DNA of 64,000 nt from JABWBD01 sp040768665 (GTDB lineage: Bacteria; Planctomycetota; Planctomycetia; Pirellulales; Thermoguttaceae): positions 52,170 through 116,169 of the forward strand of contig JAXGMN010000044.1 of the NCBI GenBank assembly GCA_040768665.1, written 5' to 3'. The notes beneath the pieces are model-generated. The model was not told where the DNA came from, made no database searches, and saw only the letters and a program-made list of their open reading frames with translations. The position numbers and the translations under genes are program-made. Within the stretch, counting starts at the first letter, position 1. Every line of letters starts with the position of its first letter. Of this stretch, positions 44,762-53,153 are shown one piece after another.

Positions 44762-44936
44762 CTACTAACCACTAACCACTAACCACTAACCACTAACCAC
44801 TAACCACTAACCACTAACCACTAACCACTAACCACTAACCACTAACCACTAACCACTAACCACTAACCACTAACCACTAACCACTAACCACTAACCACTA
44901 ACCACTAACCACTAACCACTAACCACTAACCACTAA
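44762..44936. repeat. Tandem heptanucleotide array, 25 x CCACTAA
   Basis: Exactly 25 units of 7 bases (175 bp) are present; only the first (CTACTAA) deviates. The array begins at the base after the stop codon of the Gfo/Idh gene (minus strand, TAG followed by TTAGTGG units). Next to it, 44709-44750 holds other 7-bp duplications (TTATCAG twice, TTGGTCA twice). This resembles the short tandemly repeated repetitive (STRR) heptamers known from cyanobacteria. Confidence 0.95.
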
Positions 44937-45947
44937 CTATTCCAATTCCACAACCTTCCCCGTTTTCGACGATTCCTCGGCGGCGTTGATCAATTGGACG
45001 ACGAGCCTGGATTCCTCGGGGGTGATGCGGTCGGGCTTTCGTCCGGCGGCGACACAATCGGTGAAGTAGCGGAGTTCCGAACGGAGAATTCCGAACCGTT
45101 GGCCGCATACGGTCGGCCAATACATCGTGTCGGGCATCTTGATGCCCGCCTGGTCGTGGATCGTCAGGCCGGCCTCGCCGCAGTTAACGTAAATCGCCCC
45201 TTCGGTGCCGATGATCTCCATGCGGGCGTCGATCTGGTAGGGCGTCGTGTCCGGGAGGTGCCAGATCGATTCGACGACCATCACGGCGCCGCTGTCCAGG
45301 CGGATCATCGCCCAAGCCGCGTCGGGATACTTGCAGGGGCCCGGATGAACCTCCTGGCAGTAGACGCTCACCGGCTTCGCCCGGGCGAACCAGAGCATGA
45401 GGTCCGCGTCGTGGATGCCGTCGCCCATCAACGCGGAGATCTTGTCGAGATTGGCCTTGCCGATGGCGGCCGACAGATTGCGACGCGCATGCATCGAGAA
45501 GATCTTTCCGACCCGTCCCTGATCGATTGCCTCCTTGGCCAGGGCGACCCGAGGATCGAAACGGCAGATGTGCCCGACCATGAACGACCCGCGGCTGCTC
45601 CGTGCGGCCTCGATGATCGCGTCGCAGTCCTCCTTCGCGGGAGCCATCGGCTTTTCGAGGAAAACATGCTTGCCGGCCTGCAAGGCGGCAACGGCAACCT
45701 CGCGGTGATCGTAGACATGCGTGGTAATGCTCACCGCGTCGACCGAAGGATCGGCGAGTAGTTCGCGATAGTCGGTGTACCGGGCGGGCACCCGATAGCG
45801 ATCTGCGACATCCGCCAGACGATCCGGCCGCCGGGTGCACACGGCCGCAACTTCCACGGCCGGCATACCCGCCAGGGTGTCGACGTGGATCTCCCCGAAC
45901 CATCCCAACCCGATCACCCCCCACCGCACTGGTTTTGTATCGCTCAC
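44937..45947 (-). CDS. Gfo/Idh/MocA family oxidoreductase
   Basis: This NAD(P)-dependent oxidoreductase of 336 residues has the dinucleotide-binding motif VIGLGWFGEIHVDTL at the N-terminus and the family's EKPMA motif (HVFLEKPMAPAKEDCD, near residue 98). Later comes the catalytic-domain stretch IHDADLMLWFARAKPVSVYC, which carries the typical HxxD. It probably acts on a sugar, inositol or derivative. The gene heads a minus-strand cluster with the epimerase and SDR, but is separated from them by the heptanucleotide array. The start at 45947 gives the complete family N-terminus. Confidence 0.93.
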   Translation of the reverse strand: MSDTKPVRWGVIGLGWFGEIHVDTLAGMPAVEVAAVCTRRPDRLADVADRYRVPARYTDYRELLADPSVDAVSITTHVYDHREVAVAALQAGKHVFLEKPMAPAKEDCDAIIEAARSSRGSFMVGHICRFDPRVALAKEAIDQGRVGKIFSMHARRNLSAAIGKANLDKISALMGDGIHDADLMLWFARAKPVSVYCQEVHPGPCKYPDAAWAMIRLDSGAVMVVESIWHLPDTTPYQIDARMEIIGTEGAIYVNCGEAGLTIHDQAGIKMPDTMYWPTVCGQRFGILRSELRYFTDCVAAGRKPDRITPEESRLVVQLINAAEESSKTGKVVELE

Positions 45948-46056
45948 AGCAATGCCTCTCCCGCTTGCGTCGTTGGCCGAATCTTCCTCAATTCAGCGGC
46001 ATGGACGCTGGTTTATCCTGTCGGGGGAGCTTTGTCAAGCTGCCGAGCAATCCGTA

Positions 46057-46177
46057 GAGGCCCTGACAAAACGGGGAGAGGCGCCTCGCGTCACGAGAGA
46101 ATCGGGTCAGAACACAGGCACATTTTGCTCCCAAAACCCCACAGAATGAGCCAGTCACCGGCTCCTCAAAATGAGCC
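46057..46177. repeat. Degenerate D-like palindromic element
   Basis: Pieces GGCCCTGACAAAACGGGGAG, ACAGGCACATTTTGCTCC and GAATGAGCCAGTCACCGG match internal parts of family D. The ends have decayed. Confidence 0.5.
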
Positions 46178-46184
46178 ATTCTTC

Positions 46185-46281
46185 AACGTTTTCGAGAAAT
46201 AAGTGTCAGGAACCATTTGCCGGAAACCGGCCCTTCGGGTGCTTCGCACAAATGGTTCCTGACACTTTTTTCTCGAACGTT
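46185..46281. repeat. Palindromic element family B, copy 2
   Basis: AACGTTTTCGAGAAATAAGTG and CACTTTTTTCTCGAACGTT are the arms (20 bases or fewer quoted), with the same loop as copy 1. It reaches to within 3 bases of the stop codon of the minus-strand IscA-like gene (TAA at 46284), so it may terminate it. Confidence 0.85.
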
Positions 46282-46283
46282 GC

Positions 46284-46541
46284 TTAACTCAGAACCAGCA
46301 GCGATGTGGCCTCGTCGACCTCGAGCACCCGCCCGTCGAAGAATTCCAGCGTCTCGGCGTCGATTACCAGAAGCAGCCTTTCGTTTCGCTCGAGGGTGTG
46401 GTCATCGGGCCGTTCCTGGTCGACGATGAGTTCCGGGCCGTCGTCCGTGACCACGATCCTTAAGCAATCCGAAGGCGTCTCCGCGACTTCCCGAAGGGTT
46501 GCAGAAAGTCGTTTGATGGCGTTGTTGGTGATCTTCAACAT
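46284..46541 (-). CDS. IscA/HesB-like small protein without cluster-binding cysteines
   Basis: This 85-residue protein follows the A-type iron-sulfur carrier layout. It shows LKITNNAIKRLSATLREV, then CLRIVVTDDGPELIVDQE, VIDAETLEFFDGRVLEVDEAT, and the end LLVLS. The conserved CSG and C-terminal CGC cysteines of IscA/SufA are absent; the one Cys lies before the beta strand. Loss of ligands suggests a non-carrier relative. ATG 46541 has GAGGT six bases upstream. It is monocistronic, ending at a family B palindrome. The fold call is moderate. Confidence 0.7.
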   Translation of the reverse strand: MLKITNNAIKRLSATLREVAETPSDCLRIVVTDDGPELIVDQERPDDHTLERNERLLLVIDAETLEFFDGRVLEVDEATSLLVLS

Positions 46542-47233
46542 GCTGAACCTCGCGCACCCAGCGGTTTCAACGAGACTGCTGAAAAAGGGCACAGGCATCG
46601 CTTTGGGAACTACCACGCCTTGCGGAGCCTGCCCCCCTTGTCTCGGCGGCCAATTAAGGACCGAGGGAACTGGACGATAGGAAATCCATCCCTCGGTGCC
46701 CTCCTTGCTTGGCACCTACCGCAAAGCGTGGACCAAAGCCGAAAGATCGGGCCGTATATTTGTCGACGCCCCAGCGAGAGCTCGCTTCTCGACTTGCCGA
46801 CTCGCGCCTGGCAGGGGGCTTCCGAATCCCGAACCTGTCACAGCCGAGATTTCGCACGGAACGTATATGCCCATGACGGGGGTGCGAGTGAAATGTGGTG
46901 CGACAACCTGCCTGTCTTCCGGACTTTGTGACACGCCTACGGCGGGTCGTCCACGTGGGGCCAGACTCCCTTCAGGTAAAAAAATCGAAGGGCTCTGCCT
47001 CGCCTGGCGGCCGGGTCCGCATGGGAATCCGTCAGAATCCGGTACGGTATCTCGATACCCCGGTGGCGAAGTGAAGCGGGCCCAGCCCTTGCCCCGCAGA
47101 GTGGCCTCCGCGGCATGGCATTTGCACTTGCGCTTTATGAATTGACCGTCGGCGGGTGTCGAACGCCGAGCGGCGGCGTTGGCGGCTGTAGCAAGAGAGT
47201 CTTCGCCGCGCCGGAAGTATAAGGAATAAATGC
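46542..47233. other. 692-base divergent gap with a decayed family C element
   Basis: It lies between the IscA-like gene and the AAA+ regulator gene. Around 46569-46650 a decayed family C palindrome is seen (GGGCACAGGCATCGC and CCTTGCGGAGCCTGCCCCCC). The open frames in this region lack ribosome-binding sites and recognisable products. The AAGGA before the regulator start is its ribosome-binding site. Confidence 0.5.
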
Positions 47234-48586
47234 ATGGCTGCTCAACCGACCATTCTGGTCGCTGCCGATCGCTGGGGCGAACGGGAAGCGATGGTCGACC
47301 AGTTGCGAGCCGCCGGCTTTTGTTGCACTGCATGCGACGATCTGGGCGATGTCGAGCATTTTGCCGCGACGGCTGGAATGATTCTCCTCCAGGTCGACTC
47401 CTGGGACCCGGAACTGTCTGAGCCGCTCGCGAGAATCGGCCGGCGCGAGAATCCCACGCCGGTATTGCTGATCGCGTCGCACGAAGAGGTCCGCGAGGCC
47501 GCCGGCATCTGCGATTGGCCGGCGGTGGAGTGCCTGGTCGAGCCGATCGCCGACGACCAACTCCGTGCGACAATCTGGCGTATGCTTGATGCATCGGACC
47601 GGGCAGACTGGATGGATCCGGCGCGCGCGGACCTCGACGAGACAGCCCTGCCGCACCTGGTCGCCGGGTCCAAGGCGATGAAGCGTGTTGTTTACCGGCT
47701 CGGGCGCGCCGCGGAAAGCAACGCCCCGGTGCTGCTCATCGGCGAGAAAGGGACCGGGAAGGGAGTGATTGCCCGAAAAATCCACACCGATAGTCCTCGC
47801 CGGTCAGGACCGTTCGTCAGCGTCAATGTGGCCACCATGGCGTCATCCGCTGTCGCGGCCCGCGTGTTTGGCACCGAAGTGGGCACTAACGGCAGCGCCG
47901 CCAATCGAGCCGGTGAGCTGTCGGCCGCCGAGGGCGGGACTCTTTTCGTGGAAGAGATCAGCTATCTTTCGCGGACCGCTCAGGCCAGGCTGGCCCGGGC
48001 ACTGGAGAGACATCGGACGTCGCCCCTGGGCAGCAATCGCGAAGAATCGATCGACGTCCGGCTCATCGCGTCGACGACGCGCGATCTTGAGGAGCTGGTT
48101 TTTCAGAACCGCTTTCGTGCGGACCTGTATTACGCGCTCGCCGTCGTTCCGATCCACGTCCCGCCGCTCCGGCACCGGCGCAGCGATATCCCGGCAATGG
48201 TTCGGCGGTTCCTCGGCGAGATCGGCGGCGAGGAGGCTGCTCCCGGCATCGAGCCCGCGCCGGAACTGATGCGCCTGCTGGAAGACTACCACTGGCCGGG
48301 CAACATTCGCCAGCTTCGAGATTGCGTGAGGGCCATCGCGAAGCTGTCGCGGTCGCAGCGAATGGGTCCGGAAGCACTTCCTGCAGTCCAGGGCCGCCGC
48401 ATTGCCGACCCCCTGCCGATCCACCAGGAAAAGCGGCTTGCGGAACTCGAGCGGATCGCCATGGTGGAAACCCTTGAACAGCATGGCGGCAACCGCACCG
48501 CCGCAGCCCAAGCACTGGGCATCTCCGTGCGAACCCTGCAGCGAAAACTGAAGAAGTGGAACGCCGAGCAGGAACAGTCGCCTTGA
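47234..48586 (+). CDS. NtrC-like AAA+ regulator with degenerate receiver and missing GAFTGA
   Basis: A receiver-like domain (residues 1-120) lacks the phosphoacceptor: the position reads LLQVDSWD (Q53) and the KP motif is VEP. The AAA+ domain has Walker A GEKGTGKG (170-177) and the second region GGTLFVEEISYL. The loop that contacts sigma-54 (normally GAFTGA) reads GTNGSA at 217-222. The C-terminal Fis-type helix-turn-helix is intact (NRTAAAQALGISVRTLQRKL). It therefore binds DNA but probably neither receives phosphate nor activates sigma-54. ATG 47234 follows AAGGA. It is transcribed alone, and its target promoter is not evident. Confidence 0.85.
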   Translation: MAAQPTILVAADRWGEREAMVDQLRAAGFCCTACDDLGDVEHFAATAGMILLQVDSWDPELSEPLARIGRRENPTPVLLIASHEEVREAAGICDWPAVECLVEPIADDQLRATIWRMLDASDRADWMDPARADLDETALPHLVAGSKAMKRVVYRLGRAAESNAPVLLIGEKGTGKGVIARKIHTDSPRRSGPFVSVNVATMASSAVAARVFGTEVGTNGSAANRAGELSAAEGGTLFVEEISYLSRTAQARLARALERHRTSPLGSNREESIDVRLIASTTRDLEELVFQNRFRADLYYALAVVPIHVPPLRHRRSDIPAMVRRFLGEIGGEEAAPGIEPAPELMRLLEDYHWPGNIRQLRDCVRAIAKLSRSQRMGPEALPAVQGRRIADPLPIHQEKRLAELERIAMVETLEQHGGNRTAAAQALGISVRTLQRKLKKWNAEQEQSP

Positions 48587-48764
48587 AATAGCCGCAGGCA
48601 TCTTTTCATCGATGCCGTCTTCGTCTTTTGCCGGCTGGAGTTGGTTCTTGCAATCATCGCCGTGATCGGGCGGTACGCAGCTTGACAAACGGCTCGCCGC
48701 ACCGAATACTACGGAGGTCCGACAGCGTCTCTGGCGTTGGTTCGGGGCGGCCGCGGGTGTGTGG

Positions 48765-48887
48765 CACTGCCTGTGATTGGACGGGTCCTCCACTATGCAC
48801 GATCCACCACAATCACAAGCAGTGTGGCACTGCCTGTGATTGGACCGGTCCTCCACTTTACACGATCCACCACAATCACAAGCAGTG
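48765..48887. repeat. Two tandem 60-bp palindromes (family F)
   Basis: The units at 48765-48824 and 48828-48887 each run from CACTGCCTGTGATTG to CAATCACAAGCAGTG, an inverted repeat with one mismatch. The copies differ at a few bases. A tract ending CCTGTCCCCGTTTCCGGATAG (in part) follows near 49018-49036. All lie in the gap between the AAA+ regulator and the SWIM gene. Confidence 0.8.
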
Positions 48888-49064
48888 GGAATTCCCGCTT
48901 GATCCGGGTTGCCGACTCCTTGAATCGCGGAAGGCCATTGGGAGCTTATCCGGAAACTTGGATTGGCTTCCGGATGTTGTACCTCGAAGACAGAGTTCAT
49001 ACGAGTTGTCGAGTGCCTGTCCCCGTTTCCGGATAGACGCAACTCCCCAACGGATTGCCTGGCC

Positions 49065-50390
49065 ATGGACTGGACGGTCGATCAAATTCTGGCGCTGGCT
49101 CCCGACGAGAAATCGGCGGCGGCAGGCAAGAAGCTCGCAAGCCCCGCGCCCTGGCGGAATACCGGACAAGACCAGCGGGCCCTCTGGGGCGAGTGCCTTG
49201 GCAGTGCCAGGTATCAGGTCCGCGTCGACCGGGCGGATTTCGGCTACCGCTGCACCTGCCCAAGCCGCAAGCTGCCCTGCAAACACGTGCTCGGGCTGCT
49301 TCTTCTGAGCGTGAATTCGCCGGCAGCCGTGCCGCGGTCCGACCCGCCGCAATGGATCGTCGAGTGGCTCGCACAGCGCGAGGCGCGTGCCCGGAACCGG
49401 GAAGAGAAACAGGCCCAGCCGGCCGCCAAGCCGGTCGATGCAGCGGCTCAGGCCAGGCGCGCCGAGCAGCGGCAGAACCGCGTGTTGCACGGCCTCGATC
49501 GGCTGGACCTCTGGCTGGCGGACATCGTCCGCAACGGACTGGCCGGGCTGGAGCATCAGCCGCCTTCCTTTTGGGAAGAGCCGGCGCGGCGGCTCGTCGA
49601 TTCGCAGGCTCCGGCCCTGGCGGCCCGGCTTCGAAAACTGGGAGAACTGCCCGGCGCGTCCACGAGATGGCCGCAGAAGATGCTCGGCGAATTGGGTCGC
49701 CTCGCGCTGCTCACCCATGCCTATCGGCGACTGGACCGACTGAGCCCGCCTGTTCAGGCCGATCTGCGGCAGATGGTCGGTTGGACGCTGCACCAAGACG
49801 AAGTCGTCGCGCAGGGCGAGAAGGTCACCGATCGCTGGTTCATTCTCGGCCAACGGGTGGAGGACGAGGAGCGGATCCGCGTGCAGCGAAGTTGGCTTCT
49901 CGGACAGTCCAGCGCGCGGACCGCCGTCGTGCTGCAGTTCTCTGCTGCCGGGCAGCCCTTTCCCGAGCCGATCGTTCCCGGAGTTGTCGTCGAAGCGGAA
50001 CTGGTCTACTGGCCGAGTGCATTTCCGCAGCGCGCAAAGCTCTTATCGCGGCGCGGCGAGGCATCGCGAGTGGCCGGCAGGCTGCCCGGAGCCGTGTCCA
50101 TCGACGAATTCCTCGACGCGGCAGCCGGTGCGCTGGCCGAGCATGTCTGGCTGGATCGGATCCTCTGCGTCCTGCGCGACGTCGTTCCCGTCCCCGGCGA
50201 CCCGGCGGCCTGGCAAATTCGCGACGTTCGGGGTGCGGCGCTGCCGTTGGCCCGCCGCGAACACTGGAGACTGCTGGCCCTCTCCGGCGGCGCCGGGGTC
50301 GATCTGGCGGGCGAGTGGAACGGCGAAGAACTGCTGCCGCTGGGGGTCGCGGTCGACGGCCGGTACTACCTCTTGGACTCGCCTGGCTGA
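49065..50390 (+). CDS. SWIM zinc-finger protein
   Basis: This 441-residue protein carries a SWIM zinc finger at residues 61-80, YRCTCPSRKLPCKHVLGLLL, with C63, C65, C72 and H74 as ligands. SWIM fingers occur in DNA- and protein-binding contexts. The rest is helical (a Glu/Arg/Gln-rich linker at 110-150) and then an unassigned beta-rich C-terminal domain (WLLGQSSARTAVVLQFSAAG). ATG 49065 is chosen over an earlier in-frame reading because homology begins with MDWTVDQILALAPDEKS. It is followed after 13 bases by the DUF5691-type gene, a known pairing. The pair's biochemical role is unknown. Confidence 0.85.
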   Translation: MDWTVDQILALAPDEKSAAAGKKLASPAPWRNTGQDQRALWGECLGSARYQVRVDRADFGYRCTCPSRKLPCKHVLGLLLLSVNSPAAVPRSDPPQWIVEWLAQREARARNREEKQAQPAAKPVDAAAQARRAEQRQNRVLHGLDRLDLWLADIVRNGLAGLEHQPPSFWEEPARRLVDSQAPALAARLRKLGELPGASTRWPQKMLGELGRLALLTHAYRRLDRLSPPVQADLRQMVGWTLHQDEVVAQGEKVTDRWFILGQRVEDEERIRVQRSWLLGQSSARTAVVLQFSAAGQPFPEPIVPGVVVEAELVYWPSAFPQRAKLLSRRGEASRVAGRLPGAVSIDEFLDAAAGALAEHVWLDRILCVLRDVVPVPGDPAAWQIRDVRGAALPLARREHWRLLALSGGAGVDLAGEWNGEELLPLGVAVDGRYYLLDSPG

Positions 50391-50403
50391 ACGGAGAGCC
50401 GCC

Positions 50404-52053
50404 GTGGAAGAACTGCTCAAAGTCGCGCTCGTGGGTACGGCAAGACAGCCCGCACCGCCGCTGTCGGACCAGCCGCCCGACCGGGTTCTCGCTCCGCATA
50501 GCGGGGCCGAGGCGGAACAAGCCCTGCTGCTGCGGGCCGGAGCGTGGAGCATCTATCAGACGGCCGGCTATACGCCATCTTCCGCCGAGCCCCTGCCGCC
50601 CGCGCATGCGGAAGACCTGCCGCCGTGCTCGGCGCGCGCGGCCTTGTTGCTCCGCGACGTGCTTGCGCGCAACGACGAGACGCTGCTGGTCGACGCCTGT
50701 GGCCGCCTGGCCGCCGGCGGTCTGCGGTTGCCGTTCGACTTGCTGCCCGACTTTCTCGATCAGCGAAAACATGAAGTCCGAGCGGCCTTGCGACCGGTGC
50801 TCGGCCAGCGCGGCCGCTGGCTCGGCCGTTTCCGTGAATCCTGGCTGTGGGCGGCCGAGACCGTCGTGCCGGAAACCGAGGCCGACGAGGCCCTCCCGCC
50901 CGAGTCGGAGCGGCTCTGGCAGGAGGGAACGCTCGGCGAGCGCGCGGCCGTGCTTCGCCAGGTCCGCCGCCGCGACGCCGACCGCGCGCGGCAATGGCTC
51001 GAAGAGGTCTGGTCGCAAGAGAAGGCAGACCACCGCATCGATCTGCTCGAAGCGCTGACCGCCGGTCTGTCGCAGGCGGATGAATCCTTCCTGGAAGATG
51101 CCCTGGCGGATCGCAGCAAGCGTGTGCGGACCCTGGCCGCGGAACTCCTGGCGAAGATCGGCGGTTCGGCCCTGGCCGAGCGGATGCGCGCCCGGGCCGA
51201 TGTGATGCTCGACTACGAACCGCCTGCGCCTCGCGGACGCCTGGCGGCAGCCGTCAGCGCCGCGATCGGCGGTACCGATGACGTTGGCAAGCTGGCAATC
51301 ACCCCGCCGGCGCAATGTGAAAAGGAGTGGCAGCGAGACGGAATCGAACCTAAACCGCCGCAAGGCGTGGGCGAGCGGGCGTACTGGATGTCGCAGGTCG
51401 TGGCGCTCGTCCGGCCGTCGCACTGGGTGAATCGCTTTAGCGCACCGCCCGGCAGACTGATCGCGGCCGCCACGGCGGACGATTTTGCTTTCACGCTGAT
51501 CGACGCCTGGTCGGTCGCCGCCCTGCGGTTCGACGATGCATCCTGGGTCGAGGCGCTCTGGGATTTCTGGTACGAGTGGCAGCCCAAGCGGAAACGCGGC
51601 ACCCAGTCGCAGTTCCCGCAGCGGACGTTCACCGAACTGCTCGCGAAGATGACGCCGGAGTCGGCCGAGATCCGCATTGCGAAGCTCTTCGACCGGATGC
51701 CCGCCAGCGAGTCGGTGGCGATGGGCGGGATTGTCGCGTCGCTGCCGCGGCCATGGAGTGAGGCGTTGGGCCGAGCTTATCTCCGGCGAGTCCGCGGGAT
51801 GGTGGCCGCCGCATCGCGAGCCGACCGCCAGTCGGCGGCCGACTGGATCGCAACGCTGACCACCGCTGCCCGAGCGATTCCCCACTCCTGCTTCGCGGCG
51901 GCGCTGGAACCGTGGAATCTTCCGGCGTCGGACGACTACTTCACGCACTACAGCCACAGAGCTGTGGAGGAATTTCAGTCCACCGTCCGGCTGCGGAAGG
52001 AATTCGCCCAGGCCGTGCGGAATCGCGATTCGGCAGACTTGGCGCCTGGCTAA
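50404..52053 (+). CDS. DUF5691-like protein partnered with the SWIM gene
   Basis: This 549-residue protein is Ala/Leu/Arg-rich and mostly helical with an N-terminal VEELLKVALVGTARQP motif. A repeat-like helical body follows (RRDADRARQWLEEVW, DRSKRVRTLAAELLAKIGG, resembling HEAT units), then YWMSQVVALVRPSHW. This fits the DUF5691 family usually found beside SWIM zinc-finger genes. GTG 50404 has GGAGA eight bases upstream. In other genomes MoxR ATPase and VWA genes often complete the set; none is seen next door. A role in protein-complex assembly or stress is possible but not shown. Confidence 0.8.
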   Translation: MEELLKVALVGTARQPAPPLSDQPPDRVLAPHSGAEAEQALLLRAGAWSIYQTAGYTPSSAEPLPPAHAEDLPPCSARAALLLRDVLARNDETLLVDACGRLAAGGLRLPFDLLPDFLDQRKHEVRAALRPVLGQRGRWLGRFRESWLWAAETVVPETEADEALPPESERLWQEGTLGERAAVLRQVRRRDADRARQWLEEVWSQEKADHRIDLLEALTAGLSQADESFLEDALADRSKRVRTLAAELLAKIGGSALAERMRARADVMLDYEPPAPRGRLAAAVSAAIGGTDDVGKLAITPPAQCEKEWQRDGIEPKPPQGVGERAYWMSQVVALVRPSHWVNRFSAPPGRLIAAATADDFAFTLIDAWSVAALRFDDASWVEALWDFWYEWQPKRKRGTQSQFPQRTFTELLAKMTPESAEIRIAKLFDRMPASESVAMGGIVASLPRPWSEALGRAYLRRVRGMVAAASRADRQSAADWIATLTTAARAIPHSCFAAALEPWNLPASDDYFTHYSHRAVEEFQSTVRLRKEFAQAVRNRDSADLAPG

Positions 52054-52058
52054 CGCCT

Positions 52059-52766
52059 CTAAAACATGCCGCGGACGCGGTCGGCGATCGAAACCGGTTT
52101 CTCCGGCGCGGGGGTCTCGCCCTTGACGTACTGGCGCCATCGGTCCACGTCGTCGCCCAAGTCTCTTCCGGTGACTTGGCGGAGGGACTGAACCGCGCGG
52201 ACCTGCATCGCCGGATCGGGGTCGTCCAACGCCTCGCCCAGCGATGCGACGGCAGCAGCGTCGCCGGTCTTGCCGAGGGCGCGTGCGGCCGCGAGGCGGA
52301 CATCGCCGTCGCTGTCGCGTTTGAATGTCTCCGTCAAGACCCTGGCTGCATCCGGTCCGCCCCAGTCTCCCCAGATTCTGCACGCGACGACACGAATCTC
52401 GGGATCGACGTCGTTGACCGCGGTTCGCAGGACCGCGGCAGCCGGCTCCGTCCGGAATCGACCCAGGGTGCAGAGCATTTCCAAGCGGATCAGAGGGTCG
52501 GCCTCCTGCCGGTATTGATCGGCGAGCTCCGAGGATGTCTGCTGCTTCTGATCGGGTGGCATGCGAGAAGCGCTATCGGCGAGGTCCCGAAGCCGCTTGA
52601 CTCGCTCATAGGGGGGGGTGACGCCGGAAAACGTATCGCTGACCTGATCGGCGGGCGGCCAGATCGTGCGGTCGCCGATCATGAACGTCTCGCTGCAGCC
52701 GGTGAGGCTTCCCAGGACGAACATGGCCAAAAAAATCGTCAGCTTCAGGCTCGGGGAGGTATCCAT
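52059..52766 (-). CDS. HEAT-repeat lipoprotein
   Basis: This 235-residue protein has a lipoprotein signal (KLTIFLAMFVLGSLTGC, lipobox LTGC near residue 24), so it is membrane-anchored by lipid and faces the periplasm. The mature part is helical with HEAT-like repeats (DPLIRLEMLCTLGRFRTEPAA and DPEIRVVACRIWGDWGGPDA, 20-21 residues, described in part). ATG 52766 is preferred because the signal peptide starts there. It converges with the DUF5691-type gene, 5 bases apart. A scaffold role is likely by fold. Confidence 0.8.
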   Translation of the reverse strand: MDTSPSLKLTIFLAMFVLGSLTGCSETFMIGDRTIWPPADQVSDTFSGVTPPYERVKRLRDLADSASRMPPDQKQQTSSELADQYRQEADPLIRLEMLCTLGRFRTEPAAAVLRTAVNDVDPEIRVVACRIWGDWGGPDAARVLTETFKRDSDGDVRLAAARALGKTGDAAAVASLGEALDDPDPAMQVRAVQSLRQVTGRDLGDDVDRWRQYVKGETPAPEKPVSIADRVRGMF

Positions 52767-53153
52767 CCGTTGCGACAGCCTCGCAGGAACTGAGTAGGCA
52801 GAGAAACCCCCAAGGACAGGAGCGGGACTATAGCAAAACCGTCGACCCGCCGCCAAGATGAGTCGGCTGACGGAGAGATGGTCGGACAGCAAATTCTTTG
52901 GATATCGAGACTTTTGCCGAGTCTAGGTGGCGAACCTCGTTGGTCTACCAGGCAAACCGGCCGGGGGTTTGCAGGGTGGGGGTGGGTCAGCGAGAGCGAA
53001 CCCCCTTCACCTGTCGGGTGAACCGGCATTGGTCTTGGGGGGGTGGGCGGGTCGCTAGCCGATGACTGCCCCTTTTGCGCGGGTGGCGATATGATAGGTG
53101 CATCGTGCTGAACCACGAGTCAATCCGAGTCATCGCAAACAGGAAGCACCTTC
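52767..53153. other. Gap with two G-quadruplex-like tracts
   Basis: It lies between the HEAT lipoprotein and a forward hypothetical gene. G-rich tracts lie at 52962-52985 (G5-N5-G3-T-G5-T-G3) and 53036-53051 (eight G, then T-GGG-C-GGG), both on the + strand. A palindrome CAAACC...GGTTTG surrounds 52952-52970. No gene was seen. Confidence 0.45.

Noticed and set aside
44762..44936. CRISPR-like array
   Set aside because: Units are 7 bp with no spacers and no cas genes nearby; it is a simple tandem repeat.
46696..47145. 149-codon + strand frame upstream of the AAA+ regulator
   Set aside because: It lacks a ribosome-binding site and any recognisable domain; its composition fits non-coding DNA.
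49055..51058. 667-codon + strand frame spanning two genes
   Set aside because: It is in the wrong frame relative to the SWIM and DUF5691 products; Arg/Ala-rich shadow translation.
49840..52383. 847-codon minus-strand frame opposite the SWIM/DUF5691 genes
   Set aside because: It is arginine-rich with no recognisable domain and overlaps two supported genes.
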